Assembly (NCBI GenBank): GCA_016209785.1 | Contig: JACQVM010000247.1 | Span: 1-5,041 of the forward strand | DNA: 5,041 nt | Origin: Candidatus Melainabacteria bacterium | GTDB taxonomy: Bacteria; Cyanobacteriota; Vampirovibrionia; Obscuribacterales; Obscuribacteraceae | Direction: 5' to 3' | Shown: one piece after another, positions 4,705-5,041 of the stretch | How the letters are laid out: each line of letters opens with the position of its first letter | Position numbering within the stretch: position 1 is the first letter of the stretch | The notes under the pieces: generated by a model | The model's input: the letters and a program-made list of their open reading frames with translations, nothing else | The model's database searches: none | Told to the model about the DNA's origin: nothing | Position numbers and translations under genes: made by a program

Positions 4705-5041
4705 TCATGCAAGCATTTGTTTAAGGCTGAGCCCACGCAATCTGGCTGCTTCCTCAAATGTCCGAAGCTCTCCTAGTCCATTGACAGTAGCACGTGCAAC
4801 ATTGAGCGGAGATCTCGAACCAAGCGACTTAGCCAGTACATCCCCAACGCCGGACAGCTCCAGAATTGCCCGAGCCGCCCCACCAGCTATAATTCCTGTC
4901 CCCTTAGAAGCTGGCTTTAACATAATGCGGCTAGAACCTTGTTTGCCAGTGATTTGGTGCGGTATGGTCGAACCCACCAGAGGCACATGGATAACACTCT
5001 TTTTTGCATCAACCACACCTTTTTGAATAGCTCCAACAACC
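4705..5041 (-). CDS. rpsE: 30S ribosomal protein S5, C-terminal part (5' end outside the window)
   Basis: S5 is a small-subunit protein involved in decoding fidelity and mRNA entry. The visible 111 residues enter in mid-gene as VVGAIQKGVVDAKK. They continue with VPLVGSTIPHQITGKQGSSR, then PASKGTGIIAGGAARAILEL, a hallmark of the S5 C-terminal domain, then LAKSLGSRSPLNVARATVNG and the closing LRGLSLKQMLA. The internal GTG at 5016-5014 is not the start, because the homologous sequence continues in frame to the window edge. The N-terminal double-stranded-RNA-binding-like domain therefore lies beyond 5041. The stop is TGA at 4707-4705, followed by rpmD after 19 nt. Confidence 0.97.
   Translation of the reverse strand, partial: VVGAIQKGVVDAKKSVIHVPLVGSTIPHQITGKQGSSRIMLKPASKGTGIIAGGAARAILELSGVGDVLAKSLGSRSPLNVARATVNGLGELRTFEEAARLRGLSLKQMLA

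Noticed and set aside
4494..4757. Longer rpmD start giving 24 extra residues
   Set aside because: The extension reads through the end of rpsE in another frame, and the L30 family starts at MLKIT, matching the ATG at 4685.
4705..5016. Start of rpsE at the internal GTG at 5016
   Set aside because: S5-like sequence (VVGAIQKG) continues in frame upstream to the window edge, so the gene is cut by the window and does not begin there.

Overview
The window is a stretch of a bacterial spc/alpha ribosomal-protein operon, read entirely on the minus strand. In transcription order (high to low coordinate) it holds rpsE (3' part), rpmD, rplO, secY, adk, map, infA, rpmJ and rpsM (first 23 codons). Every gene is recognised from its translated product, and none is broken.

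The order secY-adk-map-infA-rpmJ-rpsM is the arrangement familiar from Firmicutes and several other phyla. Some proteins (SecY, IF-1) have a cyanobacterial flavour, yet rpmD and a zinc-LID adenylate kinase argue against an ordinary cyanobacterium. A non-photosynthetic relative of Cyanobacteria (Melainabacteria-like) or another deep Terrabacterial lineage would fit. This placement is an inference with low certainty.

Layout: five of the eight gene junctions are compact. They are rpsE/rpmD 19 nt, secY/adk 2 nt, adk/map 4-nt overlap (ATGA), map/infA 4-nt overlap (GTGA) and infA/rpmJ 88 nt. The other three, rpmD/rplO (184 nt), rplO/secY (223 nt) and rpmJ/rpsM (223 nt), are unusually long for this operon. 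Most of that DNA is a GC-rich, strongly strand-biased repeat with a unit of about 97-99 nt, present in five fairly complete copies plus two partial ones, all in the same orientation relative to the genes.

Functionally the genes supply ribosome assembly (S5, L30, L15, L36, S13), translation initiation (IF-1), N-terminal methionine removal (MetAP), membrane protein export (SecY) and nucleotide balance (Adk).

The main item of interest is the intergenic repeat family. On the transcript it is packed with Shine-Dalgarno-like GGAGG motifs, carries a recurring small hairpin, abuts stop codons and seems to provide the ribosome binding site of secY. Secondary points are a two-cysteine insertion between the metal-binding aspartates of MetAP, a C-x4-C spacing in the adenylate kinase zinc LID, an enlarged TM7-TM8 loop in SecY, and possible small ORFs ending 1 nt before rplO and secY.
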